This document shows positions 7,515-15,886 of a stretch of 34,307 nt of DNA, piece after piece. The notes under the pieces are model-generated. The model had not been told where the DNA came from. It saw only the letters and a list, made by a program, of their open reading frames with translations, and did no database searches. The stretch's first letter is position 1, and every line of letters starts with the position of its first letter. Made by a program: the position numbers and the translations under genes. The stretch spans positions 1 through 34,307 of the forward strand of contig JAPLHW010000060.1 of NCBI GenBank assembly GCA_026389425.1, in the 5' to 3' direction. The DNA is from Coprothermobacterota bacterium. Lineage in GTDB: Bacteria > Caldisericota > JANLFM01.

Positions 7515-7537
7515 ACACGGAACCGCTCTGATAGAAT
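7508..7537 (+). promoter_or_regulatory. Promoter of the yloU-fakA-recG operon, apparently leaderless
   Basis: TTGGCA (7508-7513) and TAGAAT (7532-7537) are 18 nt apart. The ATG of the first gene is at 7547, only nine bases after the -10 box, and no Shine-Dalgarno sequence precedes it. The transcript probably starts at or within a few bases of the start codon. Confidence 0.6.
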
Positions 7538-7546
7538 CGCTTCGGT

Positions 7547-7894
7547 ATGGAGACACGGATCGGCAAGGTTTACCTGACCAGGGAAGCGTTGGTTAAGATT
7601 GCTGGCTATGCCACGACGGAGTGCTACGGTGTGGTGGCGATGGCTAAGAAGACCCCCAATGATCTGCTGCGCTACCTGCTCAAACGCGAGAATATTGCCC
7701 AGGGAGTAGAGCTGAAGATGACCGGCCAGGGTGTCCACTTGACGGTAAACGTGATCCTCGAATTGGGGATCCGTCTTTCCGAAGTCGTGCGCAACATCCG
7801 CGAACAGGTGGCATTCCGCATAAGGAGCATGGCTCATCTCGAGAACCTCTCCATCGACATCATCGTCTGCAATGTGAGGACAAATGAAGAATGA
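7547..7894 (+). CDS. Asp23/Gls24-family protein (YloU-like)
   Basis: A 115-residue protein of the Asp23 (DUF322) family. It shows [20 protein letters not shown] at the start, GVVAMA, and the strand/helix repeat [20 protein letters not shown] with a C-terminal VDIIV-like strand (IDIIVCNV). The function is poorly defined; Gls24-type members are linked to envelope stress, and YloU is found next to fakA across Firmicutes. The start codon lies nine bases after a good -10 box without a ribosome site, suggesting a leaderless mRNA. It overlaps fakA by 11 nt. A second family member is at 32965. Confidence 0.88.
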   Translation: METRIGKVYLTREALVKIAGYATTECYGVVAMAKKTPNDLLRYLLKRENIAQGVELKMTGQGVHLTVNVILELGIRLSEVVRNIREQVAFRIRSMAHLENLSIDIIVCNVRTNEE

Positions 7895-9518
7895 GGAGAA
7901 GGGGGCGCTCGCAGGCCGGACCGAGCTGACCTACACCGAGCTGATGCAGCTACTGGAGGCTGCTACGGCTCATCTGGAACGAAACAAAGAGATCGTCAAC
8001 GCACTGAACGTCTTCCCTGTCCCCGATGGGGATACCGGAACCAATATGTTGCTCACGTTACAGTCTACCTTGGACGAGCTGCGCCGTTCCCCGTTACACT
8101 CGATGCGGGAATTCGCCGAGGCAACCACACGGGGCTCCCTGTTGGGCGCCCGAGGGAACTCCGGAGTGATCCTCTCCCAGCTCTTCCGTGGATTCGGACG
8201 CTCTTTCGACTCTAAAGAGACAATTACCACGCACGATCTGGCGGAAGCTTTTGTCGAAGCCTCTCGCACGGCCTACAAGGCCGTGATGAAGCCGGTGGAA
8301 GGAACCATGTTGACGGTAGCCCGAGAGGCTGGCAAGACCGCGCTCTTGGTCCAGGACGAGACCCGTATTGACGAGTTCCTCGCAGCCGTACTGCATTCCG
8401 CCCGCCGAACTTTGGCCAACACCCCCAACCTGTTGCCGATCCTACGCGAGGCTGGGGTGGTCGATTCCGGCGGGAGTGGCCTGGTTTTCCTGCTGGAAGG
8501 TGCGCTGGCCTGCTTGCGCGGGGAGCGCCTGGAAACGCATGGCTTGACCGCACAAGCCTCCTTCGACAACGAGGAAGCCTTCGCCGAAGAGCTGAACTTC
8601 CGTTATGATATTCAATTTCTCCTTCGTGATTGCCATTTCAGTCATCGAGAGGTGGAGGAGCGTTTCATCCCCCTGGGCGATTCGCTATTGGTGATCGGGG
8701 ATCCGGCCCTCCTGCGGGTCCACGTCCACAGCAACCTACCAGCCCAGGTGTTAGACTTGGCTTCCCGGATCGGCACCCTCGATCAGGTCACCATGGAGGA
8801 TATGTTGCAGCAGCACCAAGAGTTCAAGGAGAGAGGGAAAACCCCGCCCCCCCGAGGCGTCGCCCTGGCCGTGGTGGCCGCCGGAGCCGGTTTCGAGGAG
8901 ATCTTCAGCAGCCTGGGAGTGGCCAAGTTGATTCCAGGCGGGCAATCGATGAACCCTTCCACCAAAAATATCCTCAACGCCATCGATGCCAGCGAATGCC
9001 AAGAGTGGGTGATCTTGCCCAATAACAGCAACGTCATCGGCGCAGCCCTCCAAGCGAAGAGCATCTCCGGAAAGAAGCTCTCCGTTCTTCCGACCCACAA
9101 TCTGCCCCAGGGCATATCGGCTTGCCTGGCCTACAGCGAGGACTGCACCCTGGAGGAGAATGTGCTGAAGATGGAGCGGGCTATTAAACGGGTACATTGC
9201 GGCGAGATCACGTACGCTGTACGCGATGGCTGCGTCAATGGAGTGACCTTCCAAGTTGGCGAGGTCATCGGCTTGGTGGACGACGAGCTGATGGAAGTAG
9301 GGGAAGACCCGGGTGCTGTCAGCTGCAGAGTGGTTCGAAAGCTGATCGAGCGAACTCATCCCGAAGTGGTGGTAACGCTCTACCGCGGGGAGGAGGCTGC
9401 CGAGGAAGAGGCTGAAGAGCTGCGGGACCAGCTGGCCGCGGAGTTCCCTCAGGCTGAGTTTGAGCAGCACTACGGCGGACAGCCCTTCTACTATTACATC
9501 ATCTCCCTCGAGGAGTGA
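7884..9518 (+). CDS. fakA: Fatty acid kinase subunit A (DhaL-domain protein, YloV)
   Basis: A 544-residue protein with a DhaL ATP-binding domain at the N-terminus ([16 protein letters not shown], residues 40-55, with metal-binding D48 and D50; then [12 protein letters not shown]). A middle DAK1_2-type region follows, and a C-terminal domain related to DegV ([10 protein letters not shown] near 355). FakA phosphorylates fatty acids held by a FakB carrier, feeding exogenous fatty acids into phospholipid synthesis; no fakB is present in this window. ATG7884 lies inside the end of the Asp23 gene with GAGGA just upstream. Length and domain order are those of the family. The stop overlaps the recG start. 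Confidence 0.92.
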   Translation: MKNEEKGALAGRTELTYTELMQLLEAATAHLERNKEIVNALNVFPVPDGDTGTNMLLTLQSTLDELRRSPLHSMREFAEATTRGSLLGARGNSGVILSQLFRGFGRSFDSKETITTHDLAEAFVEASRTAYKAVMKPVEGTMLTVAREAGKTALLVQDETRIDEFLAAVLHSARRTLANTPNLLPILREAGVVDSGGSGLVFLLEGALACLRGERLETHGLTAQASFDNEEAFAEELNFRYDIQFLLRDCHFSHREVEERFIPLGDSLLVIGDPALLRVHVHSNLPAQVLDLASRIGTLDQVTMEDMLQQHQEFKERGKTPPPRGVALAVVAAGAGFEEIFSSLGVAKLIPGGQSMNPSTKNILNAIDASECQEWVILPNNSNVIGAALQAKSISGKKLSVLPTHNLPQGISACLAYSEDCTLEENVLKMERAIKRVHCGEITYAVRDGCVNGVTFQVGEVIGLVDDELMEVGEDPGAVSCRVVRKLIERTHPEVVVTLYRGEEAAEEEAEELRDQLAAEFPQAEFEQHYGGQPFYYYIISLEE

Positions 9519-11605
9519 GCACTCTCTCTTGGGCTGACCTGAACCAGCCGGTCCGCTTCATCAAAGGATTCGGCCCAGCTCGCGCCGAGACACTCGCCAA
9601 GGTCGGGGTGCAGACACTGCTGGATTTGCTCGGCTATTACCCGCGGGCTTATCAAGACCGCCGGGTTCTCGCCCCGATCCCACTCCTGCGCGACGGCCAG
9701 GTGGCGACCATCACTGGCGTGGTGCGATCCAGCGAGGAGTCGCGAGCACGCCCCGGCCTACGCTTGCTAAAGGTGGTCCTCGACGATGGTCGCGGTAGAG
9801 CCGAGCTCACGTGGTACAACCAGCCCTACCTGAAAAAAGAGTTTCCACCCGGGCGCGAGTTGATCGTCTCCGGTAAGGTGACGCGTCGCTATGGCGCGAT
9901 TCAGCTAAACACCCCAGACTGGGAACCGGTCGACGAAGACCGCGACCCTCTCCACAGCGGGCGCATCGTCCCGATCTACCCACTCACCGCAGGTCTCAGC
10001 CAACGAGGCTTCCGCGCCAAGATGAGAGATGTGGTGAACCACTACGCTGCTCAGATCCCCGAGTTTCTTCCCCCCTCCATCCTTCGGGAAGAGCGTCTTC
10101 TGCCATGGAACGAGGCATTGGCGGCCATTCACTTTCCAGAAGACGACGGGCGATTGGAACAGGCCCGGGAGCGGCTGTCCTTCGAGGAGCTGTTCCTTTT
10201 ACAGCTCGGGTTCGCCCTGCGATGGCAAGGACGCAAGGAAGAGAAGGGGATCGCTTTGCGGGCAGAGGGGCCTCTGCTGGAGCAGTTTACCGGCAGTCTG
10301 CCCTACCGGTTGACGGAAGGTCAAACCCAGGCCTTGGAAGAGCTGAAGCGTGAGCTACGCTCGCCCAAGCCGATGAATCGTTTGCTGCAAGGAGAGGTCG
10401 GCTCGGGCAAGACGGTGCTCGCCGTCTATGCCATCCTGGCGGCGGTGCAATCCGGTTACCAGGCTGCTTTGATGGCGCCTACCGAGATCCTCGCCAGCCA
10501 GAACTATATGGTATTGCGCTCTTTCCTGCACGGTATCCCCACCCAGATGGCTTTGCTCACCAGCTCCACCAAGAGCAAAGAACGAGCCACCTTGCTGGAA
10601 GGGTTGGCTGATGGTTCAGTGCAGATCGCTGTGGGGACTCACGCCTTGCTCGAGGAGGGAGTCCACTTCCGCCATTTAGGACTGGTGGTGATCGACGAGC
10701 AGCACCGCTTCGGTGTGATGCAGCGCAAGCTCCTGCGTGAGAAAGGGGCCAGCCCGGACGTGCTAGTGTTGACCGCCACCCCGATCCCGCGCAGCCTGGC
10801 CCTCACTCTTTATGGCGACCTCGACGTGAGCACCATCCAAGGCTTACCGGACAACCGACAGCCGATCACGACCTACCTAGTGGCCAAGGAGCGGATAGAA
10901 GAGGTGTACAAGTTCATCCGCCGCGAGGTCGGTGAGGGAGGACAAGCTTACATTGTTTGTCCCTTGGTGGAAGAGAAGGAGAGAGCCGAGGAGCTGGCAG
11001 CTCGTGCTGCGACCAGCTTGATGAAAGACCTCCAGTCCAGCATCTTCCCCGACCTCAGCCTGGGCCTGCTGCACGGACGAATGGGAGGGAATGAGAAGGA
11101 GGCGGTGATGGCCGACTTTAAGGAGAGGCGAATCCAAGTTTTGGTGAGCACTACGGTGGTGGAGGTAGGGGTGGATGTGCCGAACGCCAACCTGATGGTC
11201 ATCTGGGACGCCGACCGTTTCGGCTTGGCCCAACTACACCAGTTACGCGGACGGGTCGGGCGGGGAGAGCGCAAGTCATACTGCGTCCTGCTAGCCAACC
11301 CAAAAAGCGAGGAGGCACGGCGGCGTTTGGAGGTGATGGTCTCCACCCAGGACGGCTTTGTGATCTCGGCTGAAGACTTGAAGATTCGTGGGCCGGGGGA
11401 GTTCTTTGGCACCCAACAGTCCGGCAGCTTTGATCTAAAGCTGGTCAACCTTTTCGATCCGAGCACCTACAAGTTGCTTGACAGAGCTCGCGAGGCTGCT
11501 TTCCGCCTGGCCCAGAACCCACGCTCGCTAGAAGTTTACCCCCTGCTGAGGCAGCTTTTGACGAAACGTTTCCCGATGGGAAATGATCTGCCCCAGGTGG
11601 GCTGA
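9515..11605 (+). CDS. recG: ATP-dependent DNA helicase RecG
   Basis: A 696-residue superfamily 2 helicase that reverses stalled forks and migrates branched DNA. It has an N-terminal wedge/OB region (about residues 60-140), Walker A GEVGSGKT (293-300), the DEQH box (394-397) and motif III TATPIP. The C-terminal helicase domain ends with QLRGRVGRGE and the conserved TRG region. GTG9515 overlaps the fakA stop (GTGA); the GAGGAG there is too close to be a normal ribosome site, so re-initiation after fakA is likely. Its intact helicase contrasts with the degenerate PriA of this genome. Confidence 0.95.
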   Translation: MSTLSWADLNQPVRFIKGFGPARAETLAKVGVQTLLDLLGYYPRAYQDRRVLAPIPLLRDGQVATITGVVRSSEESRARPGLRLLKVVLDDGRGRAELTWYNQPYLKKEFPPGRELIVSGKVTRRYGAIQLNTPDWEPVDEDRDPLHSGRIVPIYPLTAGLSQRGFRAKMRDVVNHYAAQIPEFLPPSILREERLLPWNEALAAIHFPEDDGRLEQARERLSFEELFLLQLGFALRWQGRKEEKGIALRAEGPLLEQFTGSLPYRLTEGQTQALEELKRELRSPKPMNRLLQGEVGSGKTVLAVYAILAAVQSGYQAALMAPTEILASQNYMVLRSFLHGIPTQMALLTSSTKSKERATLLEGLADGSVQIAVGTHALLEEGVHFRHLGLVVIDEQHRFGVMQRKLLREKGASPDVLVLTATPIPRSLALTLYGDLDVSTIQGLPDNRQPITTYLVAKERIEEVYKFIRREVGEGGQAYIVCPLVEEKERAEELAARAATSLMKDLQSSIFPDLSLGLLHGRMGGNEKEAVMADFKERRIQVLVSTTVVEVGVDVPNANLMVIWDADRFGLAQLHQLRGRVGRGERKSYCVLLANPKSEEARRRLEVMVSTQDGFVISAEDLKIRGPGEFFGTQQSGSFDLKLVNLFDPSTYKLLDRAREAAFRLAQNPRSLEVYPLLRQLLTKRFPMGNDLPQVG

Positions 11606-12147
11606 TGCGTATTTATTCGGGTTCCGAAAAAGGCCGGCATCTTCATGCTAGGCGCAGCCCGGGCTTACGACCGACTTCGGATAAAGTCAAGGAAGCGCTC
11701 TTCAATATCCTAGCCGGCCGGGTAGCAGGTGCTTCCTTTCTCGACCTTTTCGCTGGCACCGGTAACATCGGTTTAGAGGCGCTCAGCCGGGGTGCCGCCC
11801 TTTGCGTCTTCGTCGAACGGTCGCGAGCCAGCTTAGCCCTTCTGCGCCGAAATTTGCAGTCCACCGGGCTGGTGGGGATGGTGCTGGCCATGGAAGTGAA
11901 GACCGCTCTGGTGCGGCTGGAGGAGAAAGGCCTGCGCTTTCGACTGGTCTTTCTCGACCCCCCCTATGAGCGCGGACTGATCGCGCCCACTTTGATGGCT
12001 CTCTATCGTTCTTCCTTATTAGAAGCCGGTGCTATAATTGTCGCAGAACATTCCTTGCGAGAGGAGGCTGTCGTGGAAGGCTTGTCCAAGGTTCGTACTT
12101 ACCGCTACGGAGATACCGCCCTTACCCTTTGGCAGCCAGTCCAATGA
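11605..12147 (+). CDS. rsmD: 16S rRNA (guanine966-N2)-methyltransferase RsmD
   Basis: A 180-residue SAM-dependent methyltransferase. The start MRIYSGSEKGRHL is typical, with the RPTSDKVKEALFNIL block (22-36). The SAM motif I is DLFAGTGNIG (47-56), and the catalytic FLDPPY is at 116-121. It methylates G966 of 16S rRNA in the assembled 30S subunit. ATG11605 overlaps the recG stop and the gene overlaps coaD. rsmD-coaD is a very conserved pair. Confidence 0.94.
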   Translation: MRIYSGSEKGRHLHARRSPGLRPTSDKVKEALFNILAGRVAGASFLDLFAGTGNIGLEALSRGAALCVFVERSRASLALLRRNLQSTGLVGMVLAMEVKTALVRLEEKGLRFRLVFLDPPYERGLIAPTLMALYRSSLLEAGAIIVAEHSLREEAVVEGLSKVRTYRYGDTALTLWQPVQ

Positions 12148-12638
12148 GAAAGAATCGGGCTGTCGTTCCCGGTAGCTTTGATCCGGTCACGTACGGCCAC
12201 CTGGACATCATCGAGCGTGCCCAAGCCATCTTCGACGAGGTTGTCGTGGCGGTCATCGAGAACCGCAACAAGAACCAACTGTTCGATCTGGTGGAGCGGG
12301 CTGAGATGCTTCGCGATGCAGTTGGGCGATGGCCCACGGTGAGTGTTGACACATTCTCCGGATTGCTCGTAGAGTATATGAAGAAAGAAAGGGCGCAGAT
12401 CATCGTGCGCGGGCTGCGGGTGATGTCCGACTTCGAATACGAATTGCAATTGGCGCTGATCAACCGCGAGCTCGACCCGGACGTGGAGACATTTTTTCTT
12501 GCCGCATCGGGGCGGTATTCGTTTCTTAGTTCGAGAGTGGTCAAAGAGATCGCCTCCTATGGTGGGCAGGTGACGGAGTTCGTCCCGCCGAAAGTGGAGG
12601 CCAGGCTGAAAGAAAAATACCTGCTGGAAAGGGGTTAG
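12144..12638 (+). CDS. coaD: Phosphopantetheine adenylyltransferase
   Basis: A 164-residue nucleotidyltransferase of the coenzyme A pathway: 4'-phosphopantetheine plus ATP gives dephospho-CoA. Visible are GSFDPVTYGHLDII (10-23, with the TxGH nucleotide motif ending at H19), IVRGLR around R89, and SSRVVKEIASYGG near the C-terminus. ATG12144 overlaps the rsmD stop (ATGA); a slightly longer frame starting at 12129 lacks support. Followed after two bases by the coiled-coil gene. Confidence 0.95.
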   Translation: MRKNRAVVPGSFDPVTYGHLDIIERAQAIFDEVVVAVIENRNKNQLFDLVERAEMLRDAVGRWPTVSVDTFSGLLVEYMKKERAQIIVRGLRVMSDFEYELQLALINRELDPDVETFFLAASGRYSFLSSRVVKEIASYGGQVTEFVPPKVEARLKEKYLLERG

Positions 12639-12640
12639 GA

Positions 12641-13129
12641 ATGGGCGTCTTAGAACTTCTGGATGACATCGAGAACCTCATCGATCAGGGTAAAAAAATC
12701 CCGTTCACTCATAATATCACCATCAAAATGGATCGTATGTTGGAGCTTCTCGACCAGATCCGTGAGAGCTTCCCGGAGGAGCTCTCTCAAGCCAAGTGGA
12801 TTCTCCAGGAGCGCAAGAAGATGCTGGAGGAAGGGCAGCAGGAGGCTGACCGGCTGGTCCAGCAAGCCCGTGTCCAGGCACAGGCCATGGTCTCCGAATC
12901 GGATATATTGCAGCAAGCTGAGATGAAGAGCAAAGAGATCTTGGAGCGTCGGGGAGAGGAAGCTCGCGCCTTGAAGCGCGATGCCGAGGCTTACGCCGAG
13001 GCGATGCTGGCCAAGCTGGAGGGAGTCTTAGACAAGGCCTTGTCCACTGTGAAGGCCGGAAAGAGCCAGCTGCGGTCCTCATTGCAGAGTACAGGCGTAA
13101 ATGTATCGGGAAAACCGACCAACGCCTGA
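12641..13129 (+). CDS. DivIVA/SepIVA-like coiled-coil protein
   Basis: A 162-residue acidic, helix-rich protein. The first 45 residues (ELLDDIENLIDQGKKIPFT, then LELLDQIRESFPEEL) resemble the start of mycobacterial SepIVA-type cell-division proteins, as I recall them. The rest is a continuous coiled coil rich in E, Q, R and A (about residues 50-150), also reminiscent of ATP synthase b/E stalk subunits. Genes of this kind follow coaD in several Gram-positive lineages. A role in septation or cell-pole organisation is an inference from family resemblance only. ATG12641 follows coaD by two bases, with AGGA close upstream. The last 15 residues are polar and unstructured. This is the last gene of the operon and faces hisS. 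Confidence 0.65.
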   Translation: MGVLELLDDIENLIDQGKKIPFTHNITIKMDRMLELLDQIRESFPEELSQAKWILQERKKMLEEGQQEADRLVQQARVQAQAMVSESDILQQAEMKSKEILERRGEEARALKRDAEAYAEAMLAKLEGVLDKALSTVKAGKSQLRSSLQSTGVNVSGKPTNA

Positions 13130-13140
13130 CCGGCGAAGAA

Positions 13141-13318
13141 CACAAAACCCCACCGTGCCGTGTGAAGAAGTGGTTTTGAACCTGTTTTTGCAGGTGGGCT
13201 TCTTAACTGAGATGAGGGAGGGACAACTCCCGTCAGCCTCAGATCAGATCCCCGGGGTTTAAGTGTTGGCTCAAACCGTTGTGCCTCTTCATCACTAACA
13301 CAGCAGGGTAGGTTTATC
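13141..13318. other. Structured non-coding region between convergent genes; candidate RNA
   Basis: No reading frame fits here. The stretch holds nested inverted repeats. AAACCCC (13145-13151) pairs with GGGGTTT (13254-13260). Inside it, AAGAAG (13165-13170) pairs with CTTCTT (13199-13204) around ACCTG/CAGGT (13180-13184/13191-13195). CTGAG (13207-13211) pairs with CTCAG (13238-13242) around GGGAG/CTCCC (13216-13220/13227-13231). Together they make a three-way junction. An alternative hairpin CAAAACC/GGTTTTG (13143-13149/13172-13178) competes. I cannot match it to 6S, SRP, tmRNA or RNase P RNA, and the strand is undecided. A plain bidirectional terminator region is the simpler alternative. Confidence 0.4.
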
Positions 13319-14575
13319 CTAACCTCTGGTGCGCAAATGCGCAAGCAAAGAGCTTAGCGCCACTTCTGTTTGTTGGCCTAAAGCCATCTCTCGTACCATC
13401 GCCACCCCCCGGCGCAACTCATTCTCGCCAATGATCACGGTATACCGGGCACTTTTTCGGTTGGCTATCTTCAACTGACTAGAAAGGCTGCGGGCGTCAT
13501 AGGATTGGTCGACTGCCAATCCGGCTTGGCGCAGTTCCTGGGAAAGCAGCAAGGCTCGTTCCTGGGCTTCCGGCCCGAGGTGAACCAGGTATACGTCAAG
13601 GGGTGTTAAATTCGCCGCTCCCCGTTCAACGAGGATCAGCAGCGCTCGCTCCAAACCGCCGGCGAAGCCCACCCCAGGGGTCGGTGACCCACCGAGGGTG
13701 GCCACCAAGTCGTCGTAGCGGCCACCACCGCAAAGGGCGTTCTGAGCACCCAGGTCAGGTGAAGTGACTTCAAAGACAGTGCGGGTGTAGTAGTCCAACC
13801 CGCGCACCAGCCGCGGCTCCAGTTGGAAGGGGAGAGCGACAAGGCTTAGGAGGCGCTGGACTTCCTGAAAGTGGGACCGGCAGTCCGGACAGAGATGGTC
13901 AGCGGAATGTGGCGCCTGATCCAGAAAAGGCTGGCAGGAGGGATTCTTGCAATCCAACAAACGCAACGGGTTTCCGGCATGGCGCCGCTGGCAGTCTGGG
14001 CAGAGTTTGTCAAGGTGCGGGGTCATCGATTCTCTCAAGAGAGCCAGGTAAACAGGCCGGCAGCTGCGACAGCCGATGGAGTTGAGCAGGACGGTGAAAC
14101 GCTGAATACCGAGGGTGCGATAGACAGCGATGGCCACGGTGATCACTTCCACGTCGACCAGCGCGCACCCGGCTCCCAGGACCTCGAAACCGAATTGGTG
14201 GTGTTGGCGGAAACGGCCGGCTTGGGGCCGTTCGTAGCGAAACATCGGTCCCAGGTAGAGGAGCTTCTGCGGAAGCCCGCGATTGGCCAGGTTGTGCTGC
14301 AGGTAGGCGCGGGCTACAGCTGCGGTTCCCTCCGGACGTAGAGTCAGGCTACGACCGCCTCGGTCAGCGAAGGTGTACATTTCCTTACAGACGATGTCCG
14401 TCTCACTGCCCACGCCGCGCTGGAACAACTCGGAATGCTCGAAGAGGGGGGTACGGATCTCCTCATAGACGAAGGAACGGGCCACCCGGCGAATGATCCC
14501 CTCCAGCTCCACCCAGAGAGCCGAGTCGGGAGGGAGGATGTCCTGGGTGCCGCGAGGGGCGTTCAGTGCCTCCAT
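13319..14575 (-). CDS. hisS: Histidyl-tRNA synthetase
   Basis: A 418-residue class II synthetase. It begins MEALNAPRGTQDILPP, has motif 1 (EEIRTPLFE), RPEGTAAVARAYL and motif 2 (LGPMFRYERPQAGRFR). It also has the histidine-specific GLDYYTRTVFEV and a C-terminal anticodon-binding domain. Cysteine pairs in the insertion (CRSC, CPDC and a further CPDC) look like zinc-binding knuckles, an addition not seen in every HisRS. ATG at 14575 overlaps the asnS stop (ATGA), so the two are coupled. The longer frame upstream is a shadow of asnS. In Bacillus hisS is paired with aspS; here the partner is asnS. Confidence 0.95.
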   Translation of the reverse strand: MEALNAPRGTQDILPPDSALWVELEGIIRRVARSFVYEEIRTPLFEHSELFQRGVGSETDIVCKEMYTFADRGGRSLTLRPEGTAAVARAYLQHNLANRGLPQKLLYLGPMFRYERPQAGRFRQHHQFGFEVLGAGCALVDVEVITVAIAVYRTLGIQRFTVLLNSIGCRSCRPVYLALLRESMTPHLDKLCPDCQRRHAGNPLRLLDCKNPSCQPFLDQAPHSADHLCPDCRSHFQEVQRLLSLVALPFQLEPRLVRGLDYYTRTVFEVTSPDLGAQNALCGGGRYDDLVATLGGSPTPGVGFAGGLERALLILVERGAANLTPLDVYLVHLGPEAQERALLLSQELRQAGLAVDQSYDARSLSSQLKIANRKSARYTVIIGENELRRGVAMVREMALGQQTEVALSSLLAHLRTRG

Positions 14576-15867
14576 CAGGGGTACATCTTTTCCAGCATCC
14601 GGGGGAAGGGGATGCTCTCGCGGATATGCTCCAAGCCACAGATCCAGGTCACCGTCCGTTCCACACCGATGCCGAAGCCGGCGTGAGGGACAGAACCGAA
14701 ACGGCGCAAGTCGAGGTACCAACGGTAGGGCTCCATCGGTAGGTTGTGTTGGCGGATGCGCTCCTCAAGCAGCTCCAGCGAGTCGATTCGCTCGGATCCG
14801 CCGATGATCTCACCATACCCCTCGGGGGCCAGCAAATCAGCGGAGAGGGTCACCTCCGGGCGATGGGGATCCGGCTTCATATAGAACGCCTTACAAGCCA
14901 CTGGGAAGTGGGTGAGGAAGACCGGTTTCTCGTACCGGCACGAGAGGAAAGCCTCTTGAGGCGCCCCTAAGTCTTCGCCCCACGGCAGCTCCAACCCTCC
15001 CTCGGCCAGCAGCTGGAGGGCATCATCGTAAGTGATGCGGGGGAAGGGAGCCGTCACTTTGCGTAAGGCATCGGAGTTCCGCTCCAGTACCTCCAGCTCA
15101 CGGGATCGGTGGGTCAGCACCTGCTCCACGATGGAACAGATCAACCCCTCCTGCAGCCGGACGTTGTTCTCATAAGTGAAGAAAGCTGCTTCCGGCTCCA
15201 TCATCCACAACTCGGTGAGGTGGCGGCGGGTGTTGGACTTCTCCGCACGGAAAGCCGGGCCGAAGCAATAAACACGTTCCAGAGCCATACAGGTGGCCTC
15301 ATTGTACAGTTGGCCGGACTGGGAGAGGTAGGCTGTCTCGTTAAAGTACTCCACTGGGAAGAGAGTAGTGGTTCCCTCTACCGCGGCCGGAGTGAGGATT
15401 GGCGCGTCCACTAGGGTGAAGCCTTGACTGTCCATGTAGTCTCGCATAGCCTTGACGATGGTAGCACGGACGCGCAGGATCGCCGTCTGGCGCAGAGAGC
15501 GCAGCCAAAGGTGGCGGTGCTCCATGAGGAAGGCGGTGCCGTGCTCCTTTAGGGTGATCGGATAATCCTGGGAAGGACCGACCAACTCCAGGTCACTGAC
15601 CTCCAGCTCCACGCCGCCTGGAGAGCGAGCATCCTCGCGAACGCGACCGCGCAGGCGGATAGAAGCCTCATGGGTGAGCCGCTTGGCCAAGGCAAAAGAC
15701 TCCGGGGAGAGGGATTGTCGACTGGCTACAGCCTGCACCAGGCCGGTGCCGTCGCGCAAGAGGATGAATTGAACGGAACCGGAGGAGCGGGTGTTGTACA
15801 CCCAGCCCTCCAACTGTACCTCTTGGTGGAGATATTCCTTCAGGTTCTCGACTACGGGACGCTTGAT
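14575..15867 (-). CDS. asnS: Asparaginyl-tRNA synthetase, probable AUC start
   Basis: A class II synthetase with an N-terminal OB anticodon domain (LEGWVYNTRSSG) and motif 2 around FGPAFRAEKSNTRRHL. The asparaginyl type fits TELWMMEPE, FYMKPDP and GEIIGGSERI, and motif 3 is GFGIGVERTV. The first standard start codon in frame (TTG15813) would cut off the first OB strand. The frame is open further upstream, and AAAGGAGG (15883-15876) precedes two ATC codons (15870-15868 and 15867-15865) by 5 and 8 nt. Starting at the second gives 430 residues, the length of the Bacillus enzyme, with a natural start reading KRPVVENLKEYLHQEV. I infer an AUC start or a sequence error; coordinates use the second ATC. 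Confidence 0.88.
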   Translation of the reverse strand: MKRPVVENLKEYLHQEVQLEGWVYNTRSSGSVQFILLRDGTGLVQAVASRQSLSPESFALAKRLTHEASIRLRGRVREDARSPGGVELEVSDLELVGPSQDYPITLKEHGTAFLMEHRHLWLRSLRQTAILRVRATIVKAMRDYMDSQGFTLVDAPILTPAAVEGTTTLFPVEYFNETAYLSQSGQLYNEATCMALERVYCFGPAFRAEKSNTRRHLTELWMMEPEAAFFTYENNVRLQEGLICSIVEQVLTHRSRELEVLERNSDALRKVTAPFPRITYDDALQLLAEGGLELPWGEDLGAPQEAFLSCRYEKPVFLTHFPVACKAFYMKPDPHRPEVTLSADLLAPEGYGEIIGGSERIDSLELLEERIRQHNLPMEPYRWYLDLRRFGSVPHAGFGIGVERTVTWICGLEHIRESIPFPRMLEKMYP

Positions 15868-15886
15868 GATGGATTCCTCCTTTGCT

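Noticed and set aside
8751-9470. 239-codon minus-strand frame opposite fakA
   Set aside because: No recognisable domain, and fully covered by the intact FakA reading frame.
13141-13260. 6S, SRP, tmRNA or T-box identity for the structured region
   Set aside because: None of the class-defining sequences (SRP GNRA tetraloop region, tmRNA tag frame, T-box AGGGUGGNACCGCG) is present, so I left it unassigned.
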